Origin: Psychrobacter sp. AH5
GTDB lineage: Bacteria; Pseudomonadota; Gammaproteobacteria; Pseudomonadales; Moraxellaceae
Reading direction: 5' to 3'
Assembly (NCBI RefSeq): GCF_040371085.1
Contig: NZ_JAMBMT010000001.1
Location: 2,232,001 to 2,296,000 of the forward strand
Length of the DNA: 64,000 bases
The position numbers and the translations under genes are program-made. Positions 39,542 to 51,470 of this stretch are shown in pieces. Within the stretch, counting starts at the first letter, position 1. Each line of letters opens with the position of its first letter. Below the pieces are notes generated by a model that was not told the origin of the DNA, searched no databases, and saw nothing but the letters and a program-made list of their open reading frames with translations.

Positions 39542-40843
39542 ATGACTCAATCAAACACTACAGACGTCAAAGCTTATATGCAAACCGTTGGTCAGCAGGC
39601 TCGCGCCGCTTCTCGCGCTCTAGCTGCTGCTAATACTGGCGACAAAAACGCTGCGCTAATGAGCATTCATGACGAGCTAGTCAATGCCAAAGCCGATATC
39701 CTAAAAGCGAACAAGATAGATATGGATAAAGGGCATAGCAATGACTTGGAGGCTGCGCTGCTCGATCGTTTAGAGCTCAATGACGCAAGATTTGAGGGTA
39801 TGCTACAAGGCCTCAAAGACGTCGCTGCCCTGCCCGATCCTATTGGTGAAGTCACTGATATGACTTTTCGTCCCTCTGGTATTCATTTAGGTAAAATGCG
39901 TGTGCCATTAGGCGTCGTCGGTATGATTTATGAGTCGCGTCCTAATGTGACTTTGGAGGCCGCTTCACTGGCGCTCAAATCCGGCAATGCTATTATCCTG
40001 CGCGGCGGCTCTGAAGCTTTTGAATCCAATCAAGCGATCGCTAAATGTATCCATAAAGGTCTAAATAAAGCCGGACTCTCTGAGCATAGCGTACAGGTGC
40101 TAGAGACTACTGATCGCGCCGCGGTCGGCGAACTGATCACCATGACCGAATACGTCGATGTGATCGTGCCGCGCGGCGGTAAAGGCCTCATCGCTCGTAT
40201 TAGCGAAGATGCCAAAGTGCCCGTCATTAAGCACTTAGATGGTAATTGTCACACCTATATCGATAGTGATGCCAAAGCGGATATAGCAATAGAGGTCAGC
40301 GTCAACGCCAAGACTCATCGCTACGGTACTTGTAATACTATGGAGACCTTATTGGTAAATAAAGACGTGGCAAATGAGATGCTGCCAAAAATCGCTGAAG
40401 CTATCGTAGCCGCTGACGACGCTATGCAGCTAAGACTTGATGAGCAAGCACAAACTATCTTAAAGGATAATGCTAAGCTTGATGGTCACTTATCAGCGGC
40501 GACTAGTGAGGACTGGGATACTGAGTACCTCGCGCCTATCTTAGCGATAAAGATCGTTGATGATTTGGACGCAGCGATTGAACATATCAATACTCATGGT
40601 AGCCACCATACTGATGTGATTATTACCGATAATTATAGTAAGTCGCAGCGCTTCATCCGTGAGGTTGACTCAGCGAGCGTGATGATTAACGCTTCTAGCC
40701 GCTTTGCTGATGGGTTTGAGTACGGCCTTGGCGCTGAGATTGGTATCTCAACCGATAAGATCCATGCTCGTGGCCCCGTCGGCCTTGAGGGTCTAACCTC
40801 ACAAAAGTGGATCGTCTATGGTCATGGCGAGACCCGCGCTTAA
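39542..40843 (+). CDS. proA: Gamma-glutamyl phosphate reductase ProA
   Basis: NADPH-dependent reduction of gamma-glutamyl phosphate to glutamate semialdehyde, the second step of proline synthesis. The 433-residue aldehyde dehydrogenase-like protein shows [23 protein letters not shown] at about 124, VPRGGKGLI at about 212, [14 protein letters not shown] with the catalytic cysteine at about 264, and [26 protein letters not shown] near the end. The ATG at 39542 has AAGGA nine bases upstream. proB is not in the window. A terminator follows. Confidence 0.95.
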   Translation: MTQSNTTDVKAYMQTVGQQARAASRALAAANTGDKNAALMSIHDELVNAKADILKANKIDMDKGHSNDLEAALLDRLELNDARFEGMLQGLKDVAALPDPIGEVTDMTFRPSGIHLGKMRVPLGVVGMIYESRPNVTLEAASLALKSGNAIILRGGSEAFESNQAIAKCIHKGLNKAGLSEHSVQVLETTDRAAVGELITMTEYVDVIVPRGGKGLIARISEDAKVPVIKHLDGNCHTYIDSDAKADIAIEVSVNAKTHRYGTCNTMETLLVNKDVANEMLPKIAEAIVAADDAMQLRLDEQAQTILKDNAKLDGHLSAATSEDWDTEYLAPILAIKIVDDLDAAIEHINTHGSHHTDVIITDNYSKSQRFIREVDSASVMINASSRFADGFEYGLGAEIGISTDKIHARGPVGLEGLTSQKWIVYGHGETRA

Positions 40844-40873
40844 CTTTGCTTATTTATACAATTTTTAAACGAT

Positions 40874-40900
40874 ACGTCAGCTTAATAGCTGGCGTTTTTT
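40874..40900 (+). terminator. Rho-independent terminator after proA
   Basis: ACGTCAGC-TTAATA-GCTGGCGT is followed by six T in total. The stem is almost the same as that of the terminator at 41793-41819. Confidence 0.8.
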
Positions 40901-40988
40901 ATAATGGCTATACAAAAAAAATTTTAAATAATGCTACCTTTACTACGATTATAGATAATGATTTATATCGAAACGCAAGAGGTTAGCT

Positions 40989-41687
40989 ATGATGGTTTTT
41001 TTAGTTATTATTATAGTGTCAGCCGCATTAATTGTCGGTGCACTTTGGGGCACTTATGGCAAGCTGCCAGATTGTCTACAAGGCAATCTATTAGCCATAG
41101 CGGGTGGCGCTTTGATGCTGTCTGTGGTGCTACAAATGCTACAACCTGCGGTCAGTCACAGCGGACTATTAGCGACTGCCTTTTTTACTTTATTAGGCGC
41201 TGGGGTATTTACTAGCATAGATTATCTAATAGATGAAAAGCTGCAAAGTAGTAGTGGCGGCGGCCTGCTGGCAGCGGTCACCTTGGACGGTGTGCCTGAG
41301 AATTTAGCGCTAGGCGTGTCTTTGATCAGTGGCAATGTTATGCAAGTTGCGGCGCTTGCCGGCTCCATTTTATTATCCAACTTACCAGAGGCGGCAGGCG
41401 GCGCTAAGCAAATGCAAGAGTCCGGCTCTAGCCATAAAAAAATAATCCTGATCTGGATCGGCGCGGCTATTTTATTATCACTCGCGGCTATCGCTGGCAA
41501 CTTTTTATTACGCGATGTGTCTAAGTCAATCATAAGCTTGATAGACTGCTTTGCTGCCGGAGCCGTCATTGCCTCACTCGCCACCGAAGTGTTTCCAGAT
41601 GCTTTCAAAAAAGGCAGTCATTGGGCGGGTATTAGCACCGCTATCGGCTTAGTTTTGGCCTTAGGATTAGATCAATTGGGAGGCTAA
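40989..41687 (+). CDS. ZIP-like membrane transporter
   Basis: A 232-residue membrane protein with about seven or eight hydrophobic segments. Two segments carry DGVPENLALGVS (about 100) and NLPEAAGGA (about 130), which correspond to the paired HxxPEG-type metal motifs of ZIP transporters. In both, the metal-binding histidine is replaced, by Asp and Asn. ZIP proteins move Zn, Fe or Mn into the cytoplasm. With altered ligands this member may carry another ion or be regulatory. GAGG precedes the first ATG. It is flanked by two near-identical terminators. Confidence 0.75.
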   Translation: MMVFLVIIIVSAALIVGALWGTYGKLPDCLQGNLLAIAGGALMLSVVLQMLQPAVSHSGLLATAFFTLLGAGVFTSIDYLIDEKLQSSSGGGLLAAVTLDGVPENLALGVSLISGNVMQVAALAGSILLSNLPEAAGGAKQMQESGSSHKKIILIWIGAAILLSLAAIAGNFLLRDVSKSIISLIDCFAAGAVIASLATEVFPDAFKKGSHWAGISTAIGLVLALGLDQLGG

Positions 41688-41792
41688 CAAAGCCAGTAGT
41701 CGCTACTAGACAACACGATTTGTTATAATTTTTGCTAAAATAGCGGTTTAGTTGTCCATTTTTTGCGCTATTTAAAGTATAATTCATAGCTA

Positions 41793-41819
41793 ACGTCAGC
41801 CTAATCGCTGGCGTTTTTT
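41793..41819 (+). terminator. Terminator between the ZIP-like gene and the CSD-ribonuclease gene
   Basis: ACGTCAGC-CTAATC-GCTGGCGT is followed by six T. It ends about 40 bases before the ATG of the fusion gene, leaving little room for a promoter downstream. The hairpin may therefore lie in that gene's 5' leader, with a TATAAT at 41778-41783 just upstream of it. Confidence 0.75.
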
Positions 41820-41859
41820 ATTATTTAATGCAGAGCTTCTTGATAAGGATATCTTGCTG

Positions 41860-42648
41860 ATGCAAAGTGGCAAAATAAAATACTGGAATGAGGATAAGGG
41901 TTACGGCTTCATCGATGTCGATCATCAAATCGAGGATGTATTTTTTCATGCCAGTAACACTAAGCTATCAGCGCCGATTAGCATAGGACAGGGCGTTTAT
42001 TTTAATAGCGAGCGTAATGATAAAAACCAATTACGGGCAACTGAGGTCAGCTCTATCTGTTTAGAGCTGCCAAAAAGCGCCGTATCAGCCTCAAAATCAG
42101 TATCGGCAGCAACGACTCAGGCTTCGCTAAGCACCAAACACTATAATCAATTAAACCGTCAAAATCTGCGCCGTAATAAAAGTAGTAATAAAAATAATTA
42201 TCATGCGAACTCAAATAAAAAAAGCTCGCTATCTACTTTATTTAGCCTAGTCGCTCTTATCGCTGCCGCGGTTTATTTTTTTGGCGATATACAGTCAAGC
42301 TTTTTTGGCGACAACTTATCGGCGCTTAATCATACGCAAAGCTCCTCAGTCCTAACAGATGAAACGACTGTCAAGGCTATTACTGGCGATGCGCAAATCG
42401 ACAACACTATTGCGCTGATTAAGCAAGGTGGCCCCTACCCTTATCCTCATAAAGATGGCAGCACTTTTTATAATCGCGAGGGCAGACTCCCAGCTCAGCC
42501 CAGTGATTATTACCGCGAATATACCGTGCCTACGCCAGGTCGCTCTGATAGAGGAGCACGGCGTATCGTTACAGGTGGCAACCCACCCAAAGTTTATTAT
42601 CTGACCATCGACCACTACGATAGTTTTAGCCAATTGCAGGTAAAATGA
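41860..42648 (+). CDS. Cold-shock domain / membrane anchor / RNase Sa-type ribonuclease fusion
   Basis: A 262-residue protein of three parts. Residues 1-66 form a cold-shock domain with RNP1 (KGYGFI, 13-18) and RNP2 (VFFH, 27-30), which binds single-stranded nucleic acid. A Lys/Asn/Ser-rich linker reaches residue 123. A membrane segment lies at about 124-141. Residues 175-262 match the guanyl-specific RNase Sa/barnase fold: PYPYPHKDG, FYNREGRLP, YYREYTVPTPG, RGARRIV and DHYDSF. The catalytic residues of RNase Sa (Glu54, Arg65, Arg69, His85) correspond to Glu220, Arg231, Arg235 and His252, so the domain looks active. Positive charge before the anchor predicts a cytoplasmic CSD and a periplasmic ribonuclease. 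The ATG at 41860 has AAGGA ten bases upstream; a TTG six bases earlier is possible. A barstar gene follows. Confidence 0.9.
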   Translation: MQSGKIKYWNEDKGYGFIDVDHQIEDVFFHASNTKLSAPISIGQGVYFNSERNDKNQLRATEVSSICLELPKSAVSASKSVSAATTQASLSTKHYNQLNRQNLRRNKSSNKNNYHANSNKKSSLSTLFSLVALIAAAVYFFGDIQSSFFGDNLSALNHTQSSSVLTDETTVKAITGDAQIDNTIALIKQGGPYPYPHKDGSTFYNREGRLPAQPSDYYREYTVPTPGRSDRGARRIVTGGNPPKVYYLTIDHYDSFSQLQVK

Positions 42649-42649
42649 T

Positions 42650-42991
42650 ATGAGCCAAGCTATTTACTATGTTAATAAAAACCGTATTAATGAGAGCGAT
42701 ATTCCTAAGCAAGCTATTGCCATTGGTACTACTGAAAATATCGATAAACAATCTTTATTAATAGGATTGGCTAAAGCAGGTAATTTCCCAGATTATTTTG
42801 CTCCTAACTGGGATGCGCTATGGGACTGCTTAACCGATAGTGATTTATGTTATTTAAGCTTGGATTTAACGCAGAGTAAAAGTATTAACCCCGAAGACTT
42901 TAATACTTTTAAGACTATTATAGAAGAAGCCTATAGGGATTTTGGTAAGCCGCAGCTATGGATTGTGGTAGCCAATCAGGAAGCTAAATAG
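42650..42991 (+). CDS. Barstar-family ribonuclease inhibitor
   Basis: A 113-residue cytoplasmic protein of the barstar family, which blocks barnase-type ribonucleases by covering the active site. The segment FPDYFAPNWDALWDCLTD (46-63) matches the barstar helix and loop that enters the enzyme's active site. Asp55, Trp58 and Asp59 correspond to barstar Asp35, Trp38 and Asp39. There is no signal peptide. The ATG begins one base after the TGA of the ribonuclease gene (TGATATG), so translation is probably coupled. It is the evident partner and immunity protein for the upstream ribonuclease domain. Confidence 0.9.
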   Translation: MSQAIYYVNKNRINESDIPKQAIAIGTTENIDKQSLLIGLAKAGNFPDYFAPNWDALWDCLTDSDLCYLSLDLTQSKSINPEDFNTFKTIIEEAYRDFGKPQLWIVVANQEAK

Positions 42992-43051
42992 ACTAATGAA
43001 TGTCGAAATTATGATTTATTTGAGCTAAATATTATATAAAAGGATGACGTT

Positions 43052-44326
43052 ATGGAACTTGCCTTAAACGGTTATTATACGTTGATATTAGCGACGTTCG
43101 TGCTACTACTCGGACGTTTTTTAATCAAAAAAATAAAGGTGTTAGAGGACTTTAATATTCCAGAGCCAGTAGTCGGCGGCTTGGTTGCCGCTATTGTAGT
43201 CTACGCGCTGAATTTGATTTGGGGTTATAGTTTTAACTTTCATCAAGGCTTGCAAACGGCGACGATGCTGATGTTTTTTGCCTCTATTGGCCTTAGTGCT
43301 GATTTTGGTCGGCTCAAAGCGGGCGGCTCGCCGTTATTTATTTTTACTATTGTCGTCTCGGTATTTATTATCTTACAAGATGTCGTCGGCGTCGCTATGG
43401 CAAGCGCTTTAGGACTTGATCCGCTACTAGGATTGGTCACCGGCTCCATCGCTTTGACCGGTGGACACGGGACAGCAGGCGCATGGGGCGTGGTATTAGA
43501 AGAAGAATACGGCGTGGTTGGTGCAACAACACTCGGTATCGCGGTTGCGACTTATGGCTTGGTGGCAGGTGGTCTGATCGGTGGACCTGTGGCCCGTAAG
43601 CTCATTCATAGGCTAGGCATCAGCCCAACTTTAGCTGATCCCAACCCCACTGATATCGAAAAAGTCGCCGGCGCGCAGTCGTTATATAGCACTAAGCACG
43701 ATGAAGATGCGATCATGAACGATAAGGAGATTTTCGAGAAACCCGATCACATTCGCCTGATCACCGCCTCCTCTACTATCGAGTCATTAGCCCTATTTGC
43801 CGCCGCTTTAGCTTTTGCAGATATTATGACCAATGTCGCCGAAGGTACTTGGTTTCAGCTTCCTACCTTTGTTTGGGCACTAGCGGCTGGGGTTATCATT
43901 CGTAACTCGTTAACTATTGTTTTTAACTTTGAGATGTTTGATCGCGCTATTGATGTCATCGGTAACGCCTCGTTGAGCCTATTTTTAGCTATGGCGCTAT
44001 TATCTTTGAAGCTCTGGCAATTGACAGATTTGGCAGGTCCGGTACTGATTATTTTATTAGTACAAACGCTACTTATGGTTATCTATGTTTATTTTGTGAC
44101 TTTCAGAATTATGGGCAAAGACTATGATGCAGCGGTCCTCTCCGCCGGACATTGCGGCTTTGGTATGGGTGCAACCCCGACCGCTATTGCCAACATGCAG
44201 GCGGTAACCGATCGCTATTTGGCCTCTCCAAAAGCCTTCTTAATCGTGCCGATGGTTGGTGCTTTCTTTGTCGATATCGTCAACGCTACTATATTGCAGA
44301 TATTTACGCAGCTGCCGTTTATGTAG
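43052..44326 (+). CDS. gltS: Sodium/glutamate symporter GltS
   Basis: Sodium-driven glutamate importer of the inner membrane, 424 residues with about ten membrane segments and two re-entrant loops. The paired glycine-rich family motifs are visible: ALTGGHGTAGAWG at about 133 and SAGHCGFGMGATPTAIANM at about 366. The length fits E. coli GltS (about 400) with a slightly larger middle loop. AAGGA lies seven bases before the ATG. It adds a second glutamate uptake route to gltIJKL in this window. A terminator follows. Confidence 0.95.
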   Translation: MELALNGYYTLILATFVLLLGRFLIKKIKVLEDFNIPEPVVGGLVAAIVVYALNLIWGYSFNFHQGLQTATMLMFFASIGLSADFGRLKAGGSPLFIFTIVVSVFIILQDVVGVAMASALGLDPLLGLVTGSIALTGGHGTAGAWGVVLEEEYGVVGATTLGIAVATYGLVAGGLIGGPVARKLIHRLGISPTLADPNPTDIEKVAGAQSLYSTKHDEDAIMNDKEIFEKPDHIRLITASSTIESLALFAAALAFADIMTNVAEGTWFQLPTFVWALAAGVIIRNSLTIVFNFEMFDRAIDVIGNASLSLFLAMALLSLKLWQLTDLAGPVLIILLVQTLLMVIYVYFVTFRIMGKDYDAAVLSAGHCGFGMGATPTAIANMQAVTDRYLASPKAFLIVPMVGAFFVDIVNATILQIFTQLPFM

Positions 44327-44362
44327 AGAATAAGTAGCAATAAAATATCGTAGATTTAGAAT

Positions 44363-44396
44363 AACCCCGATTATATTTTGTATAATTGGGGTTTTT
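44363..44396 (+). terminator. Rho-independent terminator after gltS
   Basis: AACCCCGATTATA-TTTTG-TATAATTGGGGTT has one mismatch and ends in a T-run. It lies just before the start of the LeuE-like gene. Confidence 0.8.
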
Positions 44397-44421
44397 ATTG
44401 GCTAGTGGTAAAGGACTTTTT

Positions 44422-45078
44422 ATGTTTGGTATCACCGATCTTACCGCTTATATTATTGGCTCCATTATCATCATCTTATTGCCTGGACCAAACAGCTTAT
44501 ATTGTCTCTCGGTGTCAGCGGCGCACGGCGTACGTAGAGGCTATCGCGCTGTTGCAGGTATTTTTGTGGGCGATAGTATTTTGATGTTAGTGACCGTTTT
44601 GGGCGTAGGCAGTTTACTCAAGCTCTACCCTATTGTGTTTAATGCCATCAAACTTATTGGCGGGCTGTATTTGCTGTATTTGGGTATAAAGCTATTGCTT
44701 GGCGCTCAGCAAACCTTTCGTCATAGAGCGTTGTTGACTGAAGCTACGCCTAAAGTCTCAGCGCCGCCTGCTAGCCAAAACTTTTTTTATCGGGCTTTAC
44801 TACTGAGCCTGACCAATCCTAAAGGGATATTATTCTTCTTATCTTTTTTTGTGCAATTTGTCGAGCCAACTTACCCGCATCCCTTTTTATCCTTTTTTAT
44901 TCTCGCAGTCATTTTGCAGATTATTAGTCTTAGTTATCAAAGTCTAATGGTATTCTCCGGTAAAAACTTATCAAACAGATTTAGCCGCTCCCCTAGATTA
45001 ATCATCGCTAGCATGAGCTTGACTGGGTTGTTATTTATCGGCTTTGCCATTAATTTGTGGTTGGCGCAGTTAAGCTGA
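44422..45078 (+). CDS. LysE/RhtB-family amino acid exporter, LeuE-like
   Basis: An amino acid efflux protein of 218 residues with about six membrane segments. The N-terminal part follows E. coli LeuE closely: LTAYIIGSIIIILLPGPNSLY, GVRRGYRAVAGIFVGDS and LIGGLYLLYLGIKLL. LeuE exports leucine and some other residues; the substrate here is inferred from that similarity. The ATG at 44422 has AAGGA six bases upstream; the frame extends to a TTG at 44386 inside the preceding terminator, which is unlikely to be used. Confidence 0.87.
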   Translation: MFGITDLTAYIIGSIIIILLPGPNSLYCLSVSAAHGVRRGYRAVAGIFVGDSILMLVTVLGVGSLLKLYPIVFNAIKLIGGLYLLYLGIKLLLGAQQTFRHRALLTEATPKVSAPPASQNFFYRALLLSLTNPKGILFFLSFFVQFVEPTYPHPFLSFFILAVILQIISLSYQSLMVFSGKNLSNRFSRSPRLIIASMSLTGLLFIGFAINLWLAQLS

Positions 45079-45115
45079 CTCAAAAGCATCAGTCTATAAA
45101 GATCTTCATATTTAT

Positions 45116-45151
45116 ATTAAAAAACCGCCTAGCAAAAAGCTAAGCGGTTTC
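45116..45151. terminator. Bidirectional terminator between the LeuE-like gene and glyA
   Basis: AAACCGCCTAGC-AAAAA-GCTAAGCGGTTT with one mismatch. On the minus strand it is followed by six T, serving glyA; on the plus strand the T-run is weaker. Confidence 0.8.
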
Positions 45152-45184
45152 AATTTTTAAAAATCTAAAAGCGGCTAAAAAGCG

Positions 45185-46441
45185 TTACTGATTTTTCTCA
45201 TAAACTGGCTTTTTGGCGCAGATTGCTTTGACTTTTTCGCGAGTGTCACTGATGACTTTTTCATCGCCGCGACTATCTAATACATCACAGATCCAATTTG
45301 CTACTTCTTTGACATCTGATTCATCAAAGCCGCGAGTGGTCAATGCTGGCGTACCGATACGGATACCAGAGGTAACGAAAGGCGATTTTGGATCGTTAGG
45401 AACGGCGTTTTTATTGACAGTGATATAAGCATCGCCAAGCCACGCATCCGCTTCTTTACCAGTCATTTCTTGCTTAACCAGACTTATAAGCATTAGATGG
45501 TTTTCGGTACCGCCAGAGATGATCTCATAGCCGCGATCCATGATAACTTCTGCCATCGCTTTGGCGTTTTTCACGACTTGTGCTTGATAGTTTTTGAAAT
45601 TATCTTCGAGCGCTTCTTTGAAGCAAACCGCTTTACCAGCGATAGCGTGCATAAGCGGGCCGCCTTGGTTGCCTGGGAAAACAGCAGAATTTAGCTTTTT
45701 GGCAAGCTTATCATCACGTGACATGATGATACCTGAGCGTGGGCCACGTAAGGTTTTATGAGTGGTACTAGTGACCACATCCGCGAAAGGCACTGGGTTT
45801 GGATACGCGCCAGTAGCGGCAAGACCTGCGATGTGTGCCATATCGACTAGGAAATAAGCGCCCACTTCATCAGCGATATCACGGAAACGCTGCCAATCGA
45901 CCACTTGCGAGTAGGCCGAAAAACCGGCGATGATCATCTTTGGCTTGTGCTCACGGGCTAAGCAATCGACTTCATCATAATCAATGAGGCCAGTCTCTTC
46001 GACTAAGCCATACTGTACGGCATTGTAGTTGATACCTGAGAAGTTAATATGCGCGCCATGAGTCAAGTGACCACCGGCATCAAGGCTCATACCTAGCACC
46101 GTATCATTAGCCTCTAATAACGCCAAAAATACCGCTGAGTTGGCTTGACTACCTGAGTGCGGCTGCACGTTGACATACTGGGCACCAAATAGCTCTTTGG
46201 CGCGGTCAATGGCCAATTGCTCAACCACATCGACGTGTTCACAGCCGCCATAATAGCGCTTGCCTGGATAACCTTCGGCGTATTTATTGGTTAGATCTGA
46301 ACCCTGCGCTTCCATCACCGCTTGTGAGCAGTAGTTTTCTGAAGCGATAAGCTCGATATGGCTTTCTTGACGTTTGCTTTCAGCTTCCATCGCTTCTGCC
46401 AAGGCAGGATCAAATTCTTTTATAGAGATATTCTTAAACAT
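45185..46441 (-). CDS. glyA: Serine hydroxymethyltransferase GlyA
   Basis: PLP enzyme that converts serine and tetrahydrofolate to glycine and methylene-tetrahydrofolate. All family landmarks are present in 418 residues: [19 protein letters not shown] at about 30, [11 protein letters not shown] at about 96, [13 protein letters not shown], and the PLP lysine in [12 protein letters not shown] at about 230. AGGA lies seven bases before the ATG. It is probably monocistronic, with its promoter in the 265 bases upstream. Confidence 0.97.
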   Translation of the reverse strand: MFKNISIKEFDPALAEAMEAESKRQESHIELIASENYCSQAVMEAQGSDLTNKYAEGYPGKRYYGGCEHVDVVEQLAIDRAKELFGAQYVNVQPHSGSQANSAVFLALLEANDTVLGMSLDAGGHLTHGAHINFSGINYNAVQYGLVEETGLIDYDEVDCLAREHKPKMIIAGFSAYSQVVDWQRFRDIADEVGAYFLVDMAHIAGLAATGAYPNPVPFADVVTSTTHKTLRGPRSGIIMSRDDKLAKKLNSAVFPGNQGGPLMHAIAGKAVCFKEALEDNFKNYQAQVVKNAKAMAEVIMDRGYEIISGGTENHLMLISLVKQEMTGKEADAWLGDAYITVNKNAVPNDPKSPFVTSGIRIGTPALTTRGFDESDVKEVANWICDVLDSRGDEKVISDTREKVKAICAKKPVYEKNQ

Positions 46442-46707
46442 AGTTAGGTCCTATATAAGGTGTTTGGTAAAACGAGAGTTTTTAGAAACGAGATAATAGG
46501 GTCAGCTAATAATAACTAGCCTGAAAATAATAATAATCAGTTAGGAAAAGTTAGGGTCTAGCAGCTACTCAGCAATGATTTTTAGGGTCTTCATCCGCTT
46601 AAGTTTTGCTGTAGCCTGAGTTTAACATGAAATCTAGTTCTATGAGCGTAAAAGCTTACTTTAAGATTAGCAAATGAGCTATTTTTATAATAAAAACCAT
46701 TGCCAAA

Positions 46708-47217
46708 CTATTCGTTCCTACTAACTAAAAAATCCGGCAAAAAAGTCTCACTAATGAGCAGCGCTCTACCGTACCAGTCATAACGCGTTTGCCGCTGCCA
46801 ACCTTTATCGGTATATGAGATAAAGCGCTGATTGGGCAAAGTCTGGTGACGCTTAAATAACACATAACCGATGGGTGTGCCTTTGAGCTGCTGTAATCGT
46901 TTGGCAGACCCCTGCAAGCTAGTTAGTGGAAAAATGCTTTGTGCCCATACCCACGGCTGCTCGCTATCACCATATAACTGTGCCTCGCGTACCCAAGCGA
47001 GCACAGGTCTATTGTACTGCTGCTTTGGAAGAGCTAACTGCTGCTTTTGGGCTAATGTCAGGAGCCGATAACCTTCAAAGCAGCGCTCTACTCGTAATGG
47101 CTGACCTGACTTGGTCTCTAACATAGCGGTCAGTGAGCCCTCAGCATTAAGCCAAGGTAACAGCTTAGGTGGTGGCGATAACGAGGTAGATAAAGAAGAG
47201 GAAAAACATCTTGGCAT
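46708..47217 (-). CDS. ubiC: Chorismate lyase UbiC
   Basis: Removes pyruvate from chorismate to give 4-hydroxybenzoate, the first committed step of ubiquinone synthesis. The 169-residue protein shows the family pattern: VLAWVREAQLYGDSEQPWVWAQSIFP (about 68-93), LKGTPIGYVLF, and the C-terminal RYDWYGRALLISETFLPDFL with the conserved glutamate. ubiA is not adjacent. The ATG has no clear ribosome binding site and lies 60 bases after the stop of the upstream GNAT-like gene, with which it may be co-transcribed. Confidence 0.9.
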   Translation of the reverse strand: MPRCFSSSLSTSLSPPPKLLPWLNAEGSLTAMLETKSGQPLRVERCFEGYRLLTLAQKQQLALPKQQYNRPVLAWVREAQLYGDSEQPWVWAQSIFPLTSLQGSAKRLQQLKGTPIGYVLFKRHQTLPNQRFISYTDKGWQRQTRYDWYGRALLISETFLPDFLVSRNE

Positions 47218-47277
47218 AATAGTTATTGGCTTTAAAACGTTAGGATTGTTAGCTAAAGAGCAGGCTAATAACTATGC

Positions 47278-48612
47278 TCACTTGCTACTATCAAAAATTG
47301 GCATATTATCGGCATTAAAAGGTAGCGCCTCATGCGCTTGCTCACGATATTGCGCCATATGCAAACGATCTTTACGACAAAAATCACTAATCGCCGGAAT
47401 AAAACGCTCATCATAAATACGGTGCAAAGAATGCGTCGTCGTCGGAATAAAACCGCGAACCAGCTTATGCTCGCCTTGTGTGCCTGGATCAAAATACTGC
47501 AAACCTTGTTCAATAGCAAACTCAATACCCTGGTAATAGCATAGCTCAAAGTGCAAACTATCATAATCCGCCAGCGCGCCCCAATAGCGACCGTAGAGCG
47601 TTGAGTGCTCACTATCAGGATTATCGTATAAGAATAAACTGCTAGCGATAATCTCGCCCGTATTATCGTAAGCTAAGGCTAGCATCAGATGCTCTGGCAT
47701 ACTCCTTGCCAGCTTCATAAAAAAGCTCAGTGTTAGATAAGGCTGCTGACCGCGCACCGCATAAGTCATCACATAACAATGATAAAAAGCTTGCCAATCG
47801 CTATCGGTAATCTGCTCGCCGCATTTACGCTCACACCTAATATCTTGCTCAGCGACTTTGCGGCGCTCAGCGCGAATAGTCTTGCGTTTTTTGGCTTTTA
47901 GCGTCGCTAAAAAGTCCTCAAAATCAGTAAAGAAGTTATGGTTAGGGTTTAAGTGCCGGTCTGCGCTTAGCTTGTGATTTTGCCACAAAAACTGACAGCC
48001 TTGGCGCTCAAGTATCGGTAGCGACTGCTTATTCTTTATAGCTTTTTGGGTAGTATCCTTAATCAAAGCGGCATGATTATTAGTAATAGCTTTGGCAATC
48101 TCTTGAGGAGATGAAGCTGCTATCTTTGCTAGCTTAGGCTCAGCGAATAAACAGTGCCAACTAGAAGCACCCACTTGCTGAGCAATATCGTCCACGCCAG
48201 CGATAGCCGTTTGTATAATCTCAGTCGTCAAACTCTCGCCTACTGCTAACCACAGGCGTTGACCGCTAATGGGCGTATAAGGCACGCTAGTAACCAAACG
48301 CGGATAATAATCCAGCCCATAATGCGCGTAAGCCTGTGCCCAAGAGTAATCGAAGACAAATTCGCCTTGATGATGGCCTTTGACAAAGACTGGCATTACC
48401 GCCACAGGCTGCATATTATCTTTATCTGTATTTGTCTCTTCGCTACGGTACACCAATATATAAATAGGCAACCACCCTGCTGCCTCGCCGATGGCTCCTG
48501 TATCACTCAGCGCTTGCCAAAAAGCAAAAGACATAAAAGGCGTGTCGGGGGTCTGCCAAGCCGCTTGCTTTTGCCAACTCATATCGCCTACTAGCGCATA
48601 TTCCAAATTCAT
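47278..48612 (-). CDS. GNAT-family N-acyltransferase-like protein (COG3146 type)
   Basis: A 444-residue cytoplasmic protein of the peptidogalycan/COG3146 family, whose fold is related to GNAT acyltransferases. Typical segments are PDTPFMSFAFWQALSDTGA near the N-terminus, FDYSWAQAYAHYGLDYYPRL at about 108, FEDFLATLKAKKRKTIRAERR at about 230, and ALYGRYWG/LHFELCYYQGIEFAI at about 350. The biochemical function of this group is not established. AGGTG lies close before the ATG. It probably heads a two-gene transcript with ubiC. Confidence 0.85.
   Translation of the reverse strand: MNLEYALVGDMSWQKQAAWQTPDTPFMSFAFWQALSDTGAIGEAAGWLPIYILVYRSEETNTDKDNMQPVAVMPVFVKGHHQGEFVFDYSWAQAYAHYGLDYYPRLVTSVPYTPISGQRLWLAVGESLTTEIIQTAIAGVDDIAQQVGASSWHCLFAEPKLAKIAASSPQEIAKAITNNHAALIKDTTQKAIKNKQSLPILERQGCQFLWQNHKLSADRHLNPNHNFFTDFEDFLATLKAKKRKTIRAERRKVAEQDIRCERKCGEQITDSDWQAFYHCYVMTYAVRGQQPYLTLSFFMKLARSMPEHLMLALAYDNTGEIIASSLFLYDNPDSEHSTLYGRYWGALADYDSLHFELCYYQGIEFAIEQGLQYFDPGTQGEHKLVRGFIPTTTHSLHRIYDERFIPAISDFCRKDRLHMAQYREQAHEALPFNADNMPIFDSSK

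Positions 48613-51470
<2,858 letters not shown>

Noticed and set aside
46548..46600. TTAGGGTCT near 46550 resembling the end of the second MITE-like element
   Set aside because: Similarity stops after nine bases and no inverted partner is present.
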